DNA from: an uncultured Paracoccaceae bacterium
GTDB lineage: Bacteria; Pseudomonadota; Alphaproteobacteria; Rhodobacterales; Rhodobacteraceae
DNA length: 37,015 nt
Assembly: GCA_937883775.1 (NCBI GenBank)
Contig: CAKZXZ010000098.1
Span: 1 to 37,015, forward strand
Reading direction: 5' to 3'
The notes beneath the pieces were generated by a model that ran no database searches, was not told the origin of the DNA, and was given only the letters and a program-made list of their open reading frames with translations. This document shows, in pieces, positions 16,425 through 25,356 of this stretch (within the stretch, counting starts at the first letter, position 1; each line of letters opens with the position of its first letter). The position numbers and the translations under genes are program-made.

Positions 16425-17015
16425 CTATTGCGGCGACAAGAAAACCAGCGGCGCAAAAGCAGCAAGCAAAAGCGCCATGCCGCGCATGAAAAAGCGCCAA
16501 GCGGTCGGATTTCTAAGAAGGTAGGCCAGCAAAGCACCCATTGTGCTCCAGAAAAGGCATACAAAAAGGTTGATACCGGAAAATGCACTTGCGAGACGCG
16601 CGGCGGCAACCAAAGGATCACTGGTGGTGACATAAGCCATCGCACTTAGCGCAACGGCCCAAACCTTGGGGTTAACCCACTGAAAAAGAACAGCCTCGAC
16701 AAAGGTGAATGGCCTATCTTGCGCTGTATCAGCCTTGGACGCCTGTGCGTTCCAAAGTTTCCATGCCATGTAGAGGATCCACAAGCTGGCAAGGATCTTT
16801 AGCGCGATTGTCAGTGCTGGCTGCGCAAGAAGCAGCGCACCGATTCCGTATCCCGTTAGCCCCGATGTGACGCCAACGCCAAAAGCGACGCCCAAGACAT
16901 GCGGAAGTGTTCTTTGAAAGCCAAACCGCGCAGCGGAGGCCGTAATCAGAATGACATTTGGACCGGGGGAAAAAAGGCCAAAAAAGACAAACAGGAGAAG
17001 CGGATCAAAGTTCAT
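16425..17015 (-). CDS. LysE/RhtB-family amino-acid exporter
   Basis: The 196-residue membrane protein opens with the family's hallmark GLFSPGPNVILITASAARFG. It continues through GVAFGVGVTSGLTGYGIGAL, an alanine- and leucine-rich helix and VEAVLFQWVNPKVWAVALSA, another conserved segment of LysE-type exporters, and ends in two further hydrophobic helices. Members export amino acids or analogues across the inner membrane; the substrate here is unknown. The ATG at 17015 lies 19 nt after the cca stop, so it is probably in the same transcription unit. Confidence 0.92.
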   Translation of the reverse strand: MNFDPLLLFVFFGLFSPGPNVILITASAARFGFQRTLPHVLGVAFGVGVTSGLTGYGIGALLLAQPALTIALKILASLWILYMAWKLWNAQASKADTAQDRPFTFVEAVLFQWVNPKVWAVALSAMAYVTTSDPLVAAARLASAFSGINLFVCLFWSTMGALLAYLLRNPTAWRFFMRGMALLLAAFAPLVFLSPQ

Positions 17016-17034
17016 ATCAATCGTACAAGGCGTG

Positions 17035-18174
17035 CTAGAGCCGCATAAGTCTGGATTTCGTCAGCGTAAAGTCCGACGCGATCCAGGCATTTTCAAGTTT
17101 TCTAAGACGCTCTCCCAAGGCGGCACCTTGATAAGCTGGCATGAGATCGGCAGCCCGGATCGGAAAGGTTTGGCCAGCACCCCCTTTGGCTTTGGCAAGA
17201 TCAATCGGGTCAACGGGTTGCTCAAAAAAGGCAGCACGCAGATGCAAGGCTGCGGCTGCATCCATTGCACCAAGGGCGTAACCAAGGCCGGCAGGCGATT
17301 GAGTAGAGGCGGCGGCGTCGCGCAAGAGACGCACGCGCTGCGCATCAGCATTCGAGAGCCGCAGATGTTCCGCAGGGTCCTCACCGCCCAGCGCAGCAAG
17401 ACGCAGGATCGGATCGATTGCATGGGACGCGATCAGCACAAAGACCGCTTTCGGATCACCGCCCGGCAGGACCTTCTGAAGCACACCACTTTGCTGCATT
17501 GCTCCAAGGCTTGGCCCAGGGTCAGGCGCACCTAGCAATTTGAGCATTTCTGCGCCAATCCGCTCTTTCGAAATACCATTCAGGCCTTCCGATAAAGCGG
17601 CACAGGCTGCAAGACCCTCTGGATCAAGCCCAGCAGCCGGGTCGGCATACCAGGCATGAAACCGGAAAAACCGCAGGATACGCAGATAATCCTCGCGAAT
17701 ACGCTGCTCGGCTTCGTCAATAAACCGAAGCCGGCCTGCTTTTAGGTCCGCCAACCCACCCAGCGGATCAATTACGGTACCTTCGAAATCTGCATAAAGC
17801 GCGTTCATCGTGAAATCACGGCGGCGGGCGTCTTCGATTATGTCGCCCGTAAAAGCGACCGTGGCATGACGACCATCCGTGGCGATATCCTGCCGGAATG
17901 TCGTGACTTCAAGCGGGACATCATGAGCAATAATAGTGACGGTTCCGTGTTTCAGACCGGTCGGAATGGCCTTGAGGCCAGCATGATCGGCAAGCGACAA
18001 AACGGTTTTGGGCAACGCATCGCTCGCGATATCCAAATCGGTCGCCGGTGCATTCAAAAGCGCGTTTCGCACGCAACCGCCAACAAACAACGCCTGATGA
18101 CCTGCATCACGCAACAGTCTCATCACCTCCTGCGCCCCAGGATTATGCAGCCAGTCAGCGGTCAGGCGGGTCAT
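17035..18174 (-). CDS. cca: CCA tRNA nucleotidyltransferase
   Basis: The 379-residue class II nucleotidyltransferase has the motif LFVGGCVRNALLNAPATDLD, with the DxD metal-binding pair in DLDIA. Next come TVTIIAHDVPLEVTTFRQD, RRDFTMNALYAD and the RNA-binding segment RIREDYLRILRFFRFHAWYA. It adds or repairs the 3' CCA end of tRNAs. The start ATG at 18174 overlaps the stop of the upstream Nudix gene as ATGA, which makes the longer frame reaching 18279 unlikely. A poly(A) polymerase role cannot be strictly excluded in this family, but a single such gene in alphaproteobacteria is normally the CCA enzyme. Confidence 0.94.
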   Translation of the reverse strand: MTRLTADWLHNPGAQEVMRLLRDAGHQALFVGGCVRNALLNAPATDLDIASDALPKTVLSLADHAGLKAIPTGLKHGTVTIIAHDVPLEVTTFRQDIATDGRHATVAFTGDIIEDARRRDFTMNALYADFEGTVIDPLGGLADLKAGRLRFIDEAEQRIREDYLRILRFFRFHAWYADPAAGLDPEGLAACAALSEGLNGISKERIGAEMLKLLGAPDPGPSLGAMQQSGVLQKVLPGGDPKAVFVLIASHAIDPILRLAALGGEDPAEHLRLSNADAQRVRLLRDAAASTQSPAGLGYALGAMDAAAALHLRAAFFEQPVDPIDLAKAKGGAGQTFPIRAADLMPAYQGAALGERLRKLENAWIASDFTLTKSRLMRL

Positions 18175-18818
18175 GACGCCATCGGACCGGCAAGTGATCG
18201 CAAGATCCGCGCTGTCGCCCCCCAGATGTAATAGGGGCCATACGGCACCGCGAAGTACCGGCGGCGCATGCCACGCCAACGACGGCCTTCGATCAGATAA
18301 TTCGCCGGATCAAGAACATGGATTAGCGGGACTGTGAATACCTCTGCCACTTCTCCAGGTTCGGCGATCGCTGCAAAATCGTCTCTAATCAAGCCCAATA
18401 CAGGCTGAACCTTGAAGCTGGTCACGGTTTCATGGATCGGCAAGTCACCAAAGATCTCGACATGGGAAGGCGGTAAGCCAATTTCCTCGCGCGCTTCACG
18501 TAGAGCGGTTGCATGCAGCGTTTCATCACTTGCGTCACGTTTGCCACCGGGAAAAGCGATCTGCCCGGGATGGTGTTTCATACCGGACGCGCGCTTGGTC
18601 AGGATCAGATGCACCCCATCGGGACGCTGCCAAATCGGGATCAACACTGCGGCCTCTCGCAGCTTTCGCCCCTTTGGAAGGATAACGTCCGGATTAAGAT
18701 CATAGTCGGACGACCGCACCAAAGCGTTGGCAGCGGTCGCCCTTAGCCGCGCGATAAGATCAGGCGCTTGCACCTGATGTCCCGGCTTCAAACCCCAATG
18801 TGTCAGGTTCAAATTCAT
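18171..18818 (-). CDS. CoA pyrophosphatase-type Nudix hydrolase
   Basis: The 215-residue protein carries both signatures of the NudL/CoAse subgroup: the upstream motif LTKRASGMKHHPGQIAFPGG and the Nudix box GGKRDASDETLHATALREAR followed by EEIGL. Such enzymes cleave CoA and its derivatives to 3',5'-ADP and 4'-phosphopantetheine. The ATG at 18818 has GGAG 6 nt upstream, encoded within the zinc-binding end of hslO, and the two genes overlap by 59 nt in different frames. The stop overlaps the cca start. The conserved neighbourhood hslO-nudix-cca supports co-expression. Confidence 0.92.
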   Translation of the reverse strand: MNLNLTHWGLKPGHQVQAPDLIARLRATAANALVRSSDYDLNPDVILPKGRKLREAAVLIPIWQRPDGVHLILTKRASGMKHHPGQIAFPGGKRDASDETLHATALREAREEIGLPPSHVEIFGDLPIHETVTSFKVQPVLGLIRDDFAAIAEPGEVAEVFTVPLIHVLDPANYLIEGRRWRGMRRRYFAVPYGPYYIWGATARILRSLAGPMAS

Positions 18819-19758
18819 AATGCGCTCCGCAGAACTGACAGTCTGCAGTGACCTTGCCCTCATCCGTTGTCATATGGGCAATGTCCTTGGCCGAATAAAT
18901 CGACAGGCTTTGGCGCACGCGATCTGGCGAACACGTGCACCCAAACTCAACAGGCTGCTCGGGGTAAATACGCGGTTGCTCTTCATGAAAGAGGCGCAAA
19001 AGCAGATCATTAGGGTGAACAGTCGGACCAATCAGCTCAAGCTCTTCGACAGTATCGAGCAGAATATTCGCACGGCCCCAGTTTTCCTGATCGTCGTCAT
19101 CAAGAATATCCTGCGCGTTCAGTAGGCCACCTTCGCCGCTGCCGCCCTCACCAGTTGCAAATGGTGAAGCTTTGGGCATGTGCTGCAACATCACGCCACC
19201 GGCGCGCCAGCTGACATCACCTCCGGGCGTCTGGGACTGGCCAAAGGTCAGCTCAAACCGGGTTGGCAATTGCTCGGACTGGGCAAAATACGTCTCGGCG
19301 CATGCCTTTATCGACTCTCCGGCGATTGGCGTAATCCCTTGGTAAGGTGTCATGCCTTTGCCCTGATCGATGAGTATCGCGAAGTACCCCTTGCCGATCT
19401 GCGGGAAAGCGTCCCCGTCAGGATCCAGCCGCGTTTCATCGAAACTGGCATAGGCACGAAGCTGCGCGGGCTTCCCCTCCGCCGAAGGCCCATAATAATC
19501 TGTTGCAATCAGACGGGCAGGCCCATCGCCCCGCACTTGCAAAGACAGCTTCCAGCGCAGGTCAATCGTTTGACCGATGAGGGCGGTGAGCAATGTCATT
19601 TCAGCCACCAGCGCTTCGATTGCTGATGGATAATCATGCTGTGACAACACGGCATCCAGCACACCATCAAGGCGCGCGACGCGGCCGCGGATATCGGCTC
19701 CATCAAGCTGAAAAGGTAGGACGGTATCGTCCATGTTAAGCGGGCTTGTCTGTGACAT
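18760..19758 (-). CDS. hslO: Redox-regulated holding chaperone Hsp33
   Basis: Hsp33 is a cytosolic chaperone activated by oxidative unfolding. The 332-residue protein has the N-terminal domain with LDGADIRGRVARLDGVLDAV and WKLSLQVRGDGPARLIATDY. It also has ITPIAGESIKACAETYFAQS and the C-terminal zinc switch CTC followed about 30 residues later by CQFC. The final residues (DTLGFEAGTSGASA) are read from DNA that also encodes the start of the Nudix protein. An acidic, glycine-rich insert (EGGSGEGG, DDDDQE) sits in the linker. The ATG at 19758 has GGAA 6 nt upstream. It is the first gene of the nine-gene minus-strand run. Confidence 0.95.
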   Translation of the reverse strand: MSQTSPLNMDDTVLPFQLDGADIRGRVARLDGVLDAVLSQHDYPSAIEALVAEMTLLTALIGQTIDLRWKLSLQVRGDGPARLIATDYYGPSAEGKPAQLRAYASFDETRLDPDGDAFPQIGKGYFAILIDQGKGMTPYQGITPIAGESIKACAETYFAQSEQLPTRFELTFGQSQTPGGDVSWRAGGVMLQHMPKASPFATGEGGSGEGGLLNAQDILDDDDQENWGRANILLDTVEELELIGPTVHPNDLLLRLFHEEQPRIYPEQPVEFGCTCSPDRVRQSLSIYSAKDIAHMTTDEGKVTADCQFCGAHYEFEPDTLGFEAGTSGASA

Positions 19759-19837
19759 GGGGGTTTCCTAATGCGCCACCAATTGGCATACCGCGTCCAT
19801 ATAGGCGCGGCAAGGCTGCGTCCAAGTGGAGACGGCT

Positions 19838-20278
19838 ATGATGAGACGGCATGGCGAGCAGATTGTCAGAGGCCAGCACTATAAAACGCGGCCAGGCGTC
19901 TACGCGATCTTGCCGCTTGCAACGCGCATTTTACTCACCCACCAAGCCGCGCCCACCCCAGAATTTCAGCTGCCAGGTGGCGGTATTGATCCAGGGGAGG
20001 GGCCTCTTCAAGCGCTACACCGCGAGGTCATTGAAGAGACCGGTTGGCGTATTGCGCGACCCCGCAAGTTGGGGGCGTATCGGCGCTTTACCTTTCTGCC
20101 AGACTATCAGCTTTGGGCCGAAAAGATCTGTCATATCTATGTCGCACATCCTGTCCATCCGCATGGTCCCCCCAAGGAGGACGGCCATAGCGCTGTCCAA
20201 GTCGACGCCGCGTTAGCGCAGGAACTTGTCGCAAGCGATGGAGACCGTGCTTTTCTGACCCAGTTCTTACAGGTCTAG
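19838..20278 (+). CDS. Nudix hydrolase of unknown substrate
   Basis: The 146-residue protein has a complete Nudix box, GGGIDPGEGPLQALHREVIE followed by ETGW, preceded by TRPGVYAILPLATRILLTHQ and PEFQLPGGG. The substrate cannot be told from sequence; it differs from the CoA-type Nudix at 18171-18818. The ATG at 19838 with GGAG 6 nt upstream is preferred over the in-frame GTG at 19826. Its end overlaps the convergent response-regulator gene by 12 nt, so no terminator separates them. Confidence 0.9.
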   Translation: MMRRHGEQIVRGQHYKTRPGVYAILPLATRILLTHQAAPTPEFQLPGGGIDPGEGPLQALHREVIEETGWRIARPRKLGAYRRFTFLPDYQLWAEKICHIYVAHPVHPHGPPKEDGHSAVQVDAALAQELVASDGDRAFLTQFLQV

Positions 20279-21553
20279 CTTTTTCTTGAACTCAAAAAGA
20301 ATGCCCGACACGTCGTCAGCCATGTCCTGACCACCGGCAAACTCACTCAAATCCCACATAAGAGCTTCCATAAAGGATTGCCCTTTCAGCTGATGATTAC
20401 GTTTCAAAAGATCAGCGACTCCATCGTCATCAAGGCCGTGACCAGACGGATCGGCACATTCGATCACGCCATCCGACAAAATGACAAGCCGGTCCCCCGG
20501 CACCATGGAAAATGTGACATCCTCAAACTCTGCCGTCGGCAAGAGGCCAACTGGCATCCCGCCTTCACCCAGTTCGATCACGCTCCCGTCTGTGTTCTGT
20601 AAAAGCGGATGCGGATGACCTGCCTGGCACAGAACCCCATCACCTGTCGCCAGATCGAAATTCACAAGCGCAATAGTGAAGTAATGCTCTGTCTCGACTT
20701 CCCGTTGGATCATCGTGTTGAGATCAGACACGGCATCAGCAGGAGAACGCGGCGCATATTGATGCTTGCCAATCCTTTGCAAAGCGACGTTTTGCTCTGG
20801 TGCGGCTGCAGACAATTGCCCGGCAAGACGCGCTGTCAACAATGCAGATGAAACACCGTGACCGGACACATCAATCGAGTAAAATCCAACAAAACGATCA
20901 TTGATCGGAAAGAAGCCAACCAGATCGCCCCCCACATGACCACTGGGTTTTAACAGAAGCGAAACATCTGCACTGGCAAGCGAGAAAAAGCGCTGTGGCA
21001 CCAGCGATTGCTGCAATTTGCGCGCTTCGAGCAGGTCATTATCGAGGACAGAGTAAAGTTCTTTCAATTCATCAAGCGAAGCTGCCAGAAGCGCATTCTT
21101 TTCAGTTAACCTGCGCTGCATGTCGACAATGCGGTCGCCGGCCCTGATACGCGCCAGAATTTCGGCCGGGATAAAGGGTTTCGTCAGAAAATCATCAGCG
21201 CCGGCATCAAGACCAACCGCGATATCCGCCTTTTCAGCCTTGGACGTCAGCAAGATAAAATAGCCATATCCCTCTTTCTCGACTTGGCGAAAGGCGCGGC
21301 AAAACGCAATGCCATCCATGCCTGGCATCATCCAATCGCTTATGACCAGATCAACACTGTGCTGTTCACAAAGTGCCAAAGCATCCTGACCAGAGGCCGC
21401 TTCGATGACATCAAATCCATTTCTTTGAAGGGATTTGGATAGCAATCTGCGCTGTCCTGCGCTGTCATCCACCACAAGGATCGTCCGCACCGCCCGGTTA
21501 TCGGGCGCCGATGCTTCAGCGATCTCAAAGTTGGTTTCACGTAATGACGTCAC
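20267..21553 (-). CDS. Response regulator with PP2C-type (SpoIIE/RsbU-like) phosphatase output
   Basis: The 428-residue protein has a receiver domain (about 23-140) with phospho-acceptor Asp73 in LVISDWMMPGMDG, Thr103 and Lys125 in LTKPF. A coiled-coil linker follows (about 145-185, RRLTEKNALLAASLDELKEL). The C-terminal PPM phosphatase has metal-binding acids in HVGGDLVGFF, YSIDVSGHGVSSALLT, ILSDGVIECADPSG and MADDVSGILFEF. Such proteins dephosphorylate anti-sigma-factor antagonists in partner-switching pathways. No anti-sigma or antagonist gene is visible nearby. The start is GTG 21553 with AGGA 9 nt upstream. It is divergent from the Hpt gene at 21700, its likely phosphorelay partner. Confidence 0.94.
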   Translation of the reverse strand: MTSLRETNFEIAEASAPDNRAVRTILVVDDSAGQRRLLSKSLQRNGFDVIEAASGQDALALCEQHSVDLVISDWMMPGMDGIAFCRAFRQVEKEGYGYFILLTSKAEKADIAVGLDAGADDFLTKPFIPAEILARIRAGDRIVDMQRRLTEKNALLAASLDELKELYSVLDNDLLEARKLQQSLVPQRFFSLASADVSLLLKPSGHVGGDLVGFFPINDRFVGFYSIDVSGHGVSSALLTARLAGQLSAAAPEQNVALQRIGKHQYAPRSPADAVSDLNTMIQREVETEHYFTIALVNFDLATGDGVLCQAGHPHPLLQNTDGSVIELGEGGMPVGLLPTAEFEDVTFSMVPGDRLVILSDGVIECADPSGHGLDDDGVADLLKRNHQLKGQSFMEALMWDLSEFAGGQDMADDVSGILFEFKKKLDL

Positions 21554-21620
21554 ATCAAGATATCCTGTAAAAACAGCGCGAATGTGGTTCGATGCGACTT
21601 AACAAACGGTAAAACTTCAA

Positions 21621-21642
21621 ATTGGAGCTTCTAAAATCCAAT
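21621..21642. promoter_or_regulatory. Inverted repeat between the response regulator and Hpt genes
   Basis: ATTGGA (21621-21626) and TCCAAT (21637-21642) form a perfect 6-bp inverted repeat with a 10-nt spacer. It sits in the AT-rich 146-nt gap between two divergent signalling genes. It could be an operator or lie over a promoter; no confident -35/-10 pair was found here. Confidence 0.35.
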
Positions 21643-21699
21643 CTTAAACATCTTGTTCACGACTCCGGACGACACTGTGCGCAGCGGCTGGAGGTAATC

Positions 21700-22011
21700 A
21701 TGATCGATTGGACCCGCATCGACGATTTGAAACACGAACTTGGTGAGGACGATTTCGAAGAGGTGTTCGAAATTTTCCTGGATGAGGTTCAAGACAGCGT
21801 TGATAGTCTTAAGAACGCCCCCAAGGGCACAGCGCTCGAGGCGATCCTTCATTCGGTAAAAGGCAATGCGATAACGGTCGGCTTTTCAAAGCTTGCTGAA
21901 CTTGCCGGAGCGGGCGAGCTTAAGGCAGGGCAGGGCAGCGATGTAAACCTGCAAGAAATTGCAGCAGCCCATTCTGAGAGCAAAACGGCGTATGCCTGTG
22001 GGCCGCCTTAG
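21700..22011 (+). CDS. Stand-alone Hpt (histidine phosphotransfer) protein
   Basis: This 103-residue helical protein contains the phosphotransfer motif LHSVKGNAITVGF, with the phospho-accepting His at residue 51 and the canonical K and G after it. Preceding helices include LGEDDFEEVFEIFLDEVQDS, typical of Hpt domains. Such proteins shuttle phosphate between response regulators in a phosphorelay. ATG 21700 has GGAGG 5 nt upstream; the frame upstream to 21622 is not needed. It is divergent from the PP2C response regulator, and no histidine kinase is visible in the window. Its stop lies 2 nt from that of ilvA. Confidence 0.9.
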   Translation: MIDWTRIDDLKHELGEDDFEEVFEIFLDEVQDSVDSLKNAPKGTALEAILHSVKGNAITVGFSKLAELAGAGELKAGQGSDVNLQEIAAAHSESKTAYACGPP

Positions 22012-22013
22012 GT

Positions 22014-23261
22014 TCAGATAACAAACTCGGCCAACGTCTCGTCATTGGTAATGTCGCGATAGGTAAAGCCCGCCTCAACAAGCTTTGTGGTCAACGCATC
22101 GAAGTTACCAGCGTCAGACGTCTCGATCCCGATGAGAACCGAACCGAAGTTGCGCGCTGACTTCTTTAGATACTCAAACCGGGCAATATCATCGTCAGGG
22201 CCGAGCATATTCAGAAAGTCCTTCAACGCACCCGGACGCTGCGGCATCCGCAAAATGAAATACTTTTTCACACCGGAGTATCGCTGCGCGCGCTCTTTGA
22301 CTTCAGGGAGACGCTCAAAATCGAAATTTCCACCTGACGTGATGCAAACCACGGTCTTGCCTTTAATCTGATCTGCCAGCGTTGGCAGAACATCGATCGT
22401 CAAGGCGCCAGCTGGCTCTAGAACGATGCCTTCGACGTTCAGCATCTCAAGAATAGTCGTGCAAATTCTGTCCTCTGGCGCGACCAGAATGTTAGGGGCT
22501 GGCACTGTCTTAAGAACCGAAAACGTGGCCTCACCAATCCGGGCAACCGCAGCGCCATCTACAAACGTGTCGACGGAATTTAACGAAGTCGGATGGCCTG
22601 CCTCAATCGCAGCAGTCAGATTGGCACCACCAGCCGGTTCAACAAATCGCGTCTGGGTGTCCGGCGCTTCGGCTTGAAGATAACTCAACACACCGGATGA
22701 GACCCCACCGCCACCAACCGGCAAAACCACCATGTCAGGAGCTGTCGGCAAATCGCGCAACATCTCCACCGCGACAGTCGCCTGGCCTTCAATCACATCT
22801 TCATCGTCAAACGGCGATAGGAAATGTGCGCCAACCTCGTCGCTATAGGCTTGCGCTTCGGCAAGCGTAACATCGAAGTAATCCCCGATCAGACGAATTT
22901 CGACTGCGTCCCCACCAAAGATCCGGGTCTTATCAATTTTTTGCTGCGGCGTTGTCACGGGCATGAAAATCACACCGCGTTTTCCAAAATGCCGACAGTT
23001 GAACGCAACGCCCTGCGCATGATTTCCCGCACTTGCACAGACGAACAACTCTTGATCGGGCGTGTGGGCCAAAACCTTACGCATTGCATTGAATGCGCCA
23101 CGGATTTTGTAGGACCGCACAGGTGTTAAATCCTCGCGCTTGAGCCAGATATCCGCGCCGAATTTCGCGGAAAGATGGTCGTTGCGCTGAAGCGGTGTCG
23201 CGGGGAAAACCTCGCGCATTGCGATCTCGGCCTTGCGGGCGTTTTCGGAAAAGGTACTCAT
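22014..23261 (-). CDS. ilvA: Threonine ammonia-lyase (threonine dehydratase)
   Basis: This PLP enzyme deaminates threonine to 2-oxobutanoate, the first step of isoleucine synthesis. The 415-residue protein has the PLP lysine, Lys52, in VRSYKIRGAFNAM, the substrate loop CASAGNHAQGVAF and the phosphate-binding PVGGGGVSSGV. A C-terminal ACT-like regulatory domain starts near KKYFILRMPQRPGALKDFL. A single regulatory domain and this length fit the short IlvA form. ATG 23261 is chosen for its usual MSTFSENARKAE start; no strong ribosome-binding site precedes it, and the frame reaches back to 23291. It is divergent from argG and convergent with the Hpt gene. Confidence 0.94.
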   Translation of the reverse strand: MSTFSENARKAEIAMREVFPATPLQRNDHLSAKFGADIWLKREDLTPVRSYKIRGAFNAMRKVLAHTPDQELFVCASAGNHAQGVAFNCRHFGKRGVIFMPVTTPQQKIDKTRIFGGDAVEIRLIGDYFDVTLAEAQAYSDEVGAHFLSPFDDEDVIEGQATVAVEMLRDLPTAPDMVVLPVGGGGVSSGVLSYLQAEAPDTQTRFVEPAGGANLTAAIEAGHPTSLNSVDTFVDGAAVARIGEATFSVLKTVPAPNILVAPEDRICTTILEMLNVEGIVLEPAGALTIDVLPTLADQIKGKTVVCITSGGNFDFERLPEVKERAQRYSGVKKYFILRMPQRPGALKDFLNMLGPDDDIARFEYLKKSARNFGSVLIGIETSDAGNFDALTTKLVEAGFTYRDITNDETLAEFVI

Positions 23262-23375
23262 GGCGCTGCAATGCCGAAAAAACCGTGTCAAAGCAAGCGC
23301 GCGCGCACCTTGCCCTGATGCGCAAAACCCGGTATCGCCCGCGTGGTTTGACCTGACGAAGAACGGAGCCCTCCC

Positions 23376-24596
23376 ATGTCTGCGCCCAAGAAAGTCGTAC
23401 TGGCCTATTCCGGCGGCCTTGATACCTCGATCATTCTGAAGTGGTTGCAGACGGAATATGGCTGTGAAGTCGTGACGTTCACTGCTGATCTGGGGCAGGG
23501 CGAAGAGCTGGAACCCGCGCGCAAGAAGGCCGAGATGATGGGTGCCTCCGACATCTATATCGAGGACCTGCGCGAGGAGTTTGTCCGCGATTTTGTCTTC
23601 CCGATGTTCCGGGCGAACGCGCTTTATGAAGGGCTTTATTTGCTTGGGACCTCCATCGCGCGGCCCCTAATTTCGAAGCGTTTGATCGAGATCGCAGAAG
23701 AAACCGGCGCAGATGCCGTCGCTCATGGCGCAACCGGCAAAGGCAACGATCAGGTCCGTTTTGAGCTGGCGGCCTATGCGCTGAACCCCGACATCAAGGT
23801 GATCGCACCTTGGCGGGAATGGGATTTATCGAGCCGCACCAAGCTGATCGACTTTGCCGAAAAGAACCAAATCCCGATCGCAAAAGACAAGCGCGGCGAG
23901 GCGCCGTTTAGCGTAGACGCGAACCTTCTGCACACATCATCTGAAGGCAAAGTGCTGGAAGATCCTGCTGTTGAAGCACCTGATTACGTTTATCAGCGCA
24001 CTGTGGCCCCCGAGGACGCCCCGAACGAGGCGGAGTTCGTCGAGGTCGGGTTTGAAAAAGGCGATGCCGTTTCGATCAATGGCGAGACGATGAGCCCCGC
24101 AACGATTCTCACCAAGCTAAACGAGCTGGGCGGCAAGCACGGCGTGGGCCGTCTTGATCTGGTCGAAGGTCGGTTCGTTGGCATGAAATCCCGTGGGATC
24201 TACGAGACACCCGGCGGCACCATCCTGCTAGAAGCTCATCGCGGCATCGAGCAGATCACGCTGGATCGCGGCGCCGCCCATCTGAAAGACGAGCTGATGC
24301 CGCGCTACGCAGAGCTTGTCTATAATGGTTTCTGGTTCTCACCTGAGCGGGATATGCTGCAAGCGGCCATCGACAAAAGTCAGGAGCATGTCTCTGGCAC
24401 GGTCCGGTTGAAGCTTTACAAAGGGTCTGTGCGCACGGTGGGGCGTTGGTCGGATATGTCGCTTTACAGCGAAGAGCATGTGACGTTTGAGGATGATGCC
24501 GGTGCCTATGACCAAAAGGACGCGGCAGGCTTTATCCAGCTGAACGCGCTGCGTCTGCGTCTGATTGCAATGCGGAACCGTCGGCTGAAAGACTGA
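23376..24596 (+). CDS. argG: Argininosuccinate synthase
   Basis: The enzyme joins citrulline and aspartate with ATP in arginine synthesis. The 406-residue protein has the nucleotide-binding loop [34 protein letters not shown], the segment [20 protein letters not shown] and the C-terminal [20 protein letters not shown]. Length matches the family. ATG 23376 has GGAG about 8 nt upstream. Its last 65 nt overlap, on the opposite strand, the end of the sulfotransferase-like gene. Confidence 0.97.
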   Translation: MSAPKKVVLAYSGGLDTSIILKWLQTEYGCEVVTFTADLGQGEELEPARKKAEMMGASDIYIEDLREEFVRDFVFPMFRANALYEGLYLLGTSIARPLISKRLIEIAEETGADAVAHGATGKGNDQVRFELAAYALNPDIKVIAPWREWDLSSRTKLIDFAEKNQIPIAKDKRGEAPFSVDANLLHTSSEGKVLEDPAVEAPDYVYQRTVAPEDAPNEAEFVEVGFEKGDAVSINGETMSPATILTKLNELGGKHGVGRLDLVEGRFVGMKSRGIYETPGGTILLEAHRGIEQITLDRGAAHLKDELMPRYAELVYNGFWFSPERDMLQAAIDKSQEHVSGTVRLKLYKGSVRTVGRWSDMSLYSEEHVTFEDDAGAYDQKDAAGFIQLNALRLRLIAMRNRRLKD

Positions 24597-25311
24597 AAGC
24601 CTTGAGGCGCTCGTAATAGGGCAGCGCCTCTTCTACTATCTCGGCATAGCGCCCTGACAACTTGGGAAGTGGCCCTTCCGCACCTGCAAATCCTGTAGAC
24701 CGATGCACCGCCCCGTACCAATGTGCCGCCCAAACACCATCATTGGGGTGACCACCTGCGGGCCAGCCCAGCATCTTTTCCGTCCAAACGATGCCCAGCG
24801 CCAGACAAAGCGTTTGCAACATTTCACGCGGGCTTTGTCGGATATCATAGCTATCAATCACGGGTGGAGGCGCGCCCAGATCATCGGCGACCTGTTCAAA
24901 CAGATCTGTCTGTTGTGCAAAGCCAAGATCAGCCAAGACAGGCTCTTCGTATTTCTTCGCAAAACTCGCTAGAACGCGCGCTGGATGACGGATCAGAAAG
25001 ACGTTCTGTACCTGTCGCATCCAGTCACGCGGCATGCCTTGGATCATATGTTGACACATATGTTTTTGGTAAAACAGTTTCTGTTTCTGCGGAATTACAC
25101 CCAAACAACGATCTGCGACAGCCTGACCGTCCACCTCGCCGGCCGCGAGGATATCACCGCGCATCGGGTGCTCTAACCCGGTTCGCGATAGATAAGCTGC
25201 ATAAAAAGGCTCGTCCCAAACCGCACAATCACCACGTGCAGCAAAGGCATACATCATGGCAGTCGATAGATTTCTAGGCCCAGACCACATCGCGATATGA
25301 CTTGTCAGCAC
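24532..25311 (-). CDS. Sulfotransferase-like protein
   Basis: The 259-residue protein begins close to a P-loop-like motif [20 protein letters not shown], followed by [20 protein letters not shown]. Later come [12 protein letters not shown] and the second PAPS-binding type segment [20 protein letters not shown]. This pattern is that of a small bacterial sulfotransferase-like family; the substrate is unknown and sulfotransfer is not proven. GTG 25311 (AGGA 8 nt upstream) is preferred; GTG 25338 lies inside a palindromic block. The last 20 or so residues are encoded antisense to the argG 3' end and look like a non-conserved tail. Confidence 0.8.
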   Translation of the reverse strand: MLTSHIAMWSGPRNLSTAMMYAFAARGDCAVWDEPFYAAYLSRTGLEHPMRGDILAAGEVDGQAVADRCLGVIPQKQKLFYQKHMCQHMIQGMPRDWMRQVQNVFLIRHPARVLASFAKKYEEPVLADLGFAQQTDLFEQVADDLGAPPPVIDSYDIRQSPREMLQTLCLALGIVWTEKMLGWPAGGHPNDGVWAAHWYGAVHRSTGFAGAEGPLPKLSGRYAEIVEEALPYYERLKAFSLSADGSALQSDADAARSAG

Positions 25312-25333
25312 TCGAGCAATCCTCGCAATGATT

Positions 25334-25356
25334 GTCACGCCTGCGTGACGTCACGC
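25334..25356. promoter_or_regulatory. Triple 7-mer palindromic block, candidate operator
   Basis: Three copies of one 7-mer occur in alternating orientation: GTCACGC (25334-25340), GCGTGAC (25343-25349) and GTCACGC (25350-25356). Copies two and three form a perfect 14-bp palindrome, GCGTGACGTCACGC. The block lies between divergent sulfotransferase-like and msrA genes, and a second palindrome, GATCGCGATC, is at 25373-25382. This suits a dimeric regulator; its identity is unknown. Confidence 0.5.

Noticed and set aside
21534-21542. GTTTCACGT resembling one half of a parS site
   Set aside because: The other half (AATGAC) does not match the expected GAAAC; only nine bases fit, so it is probably chance.
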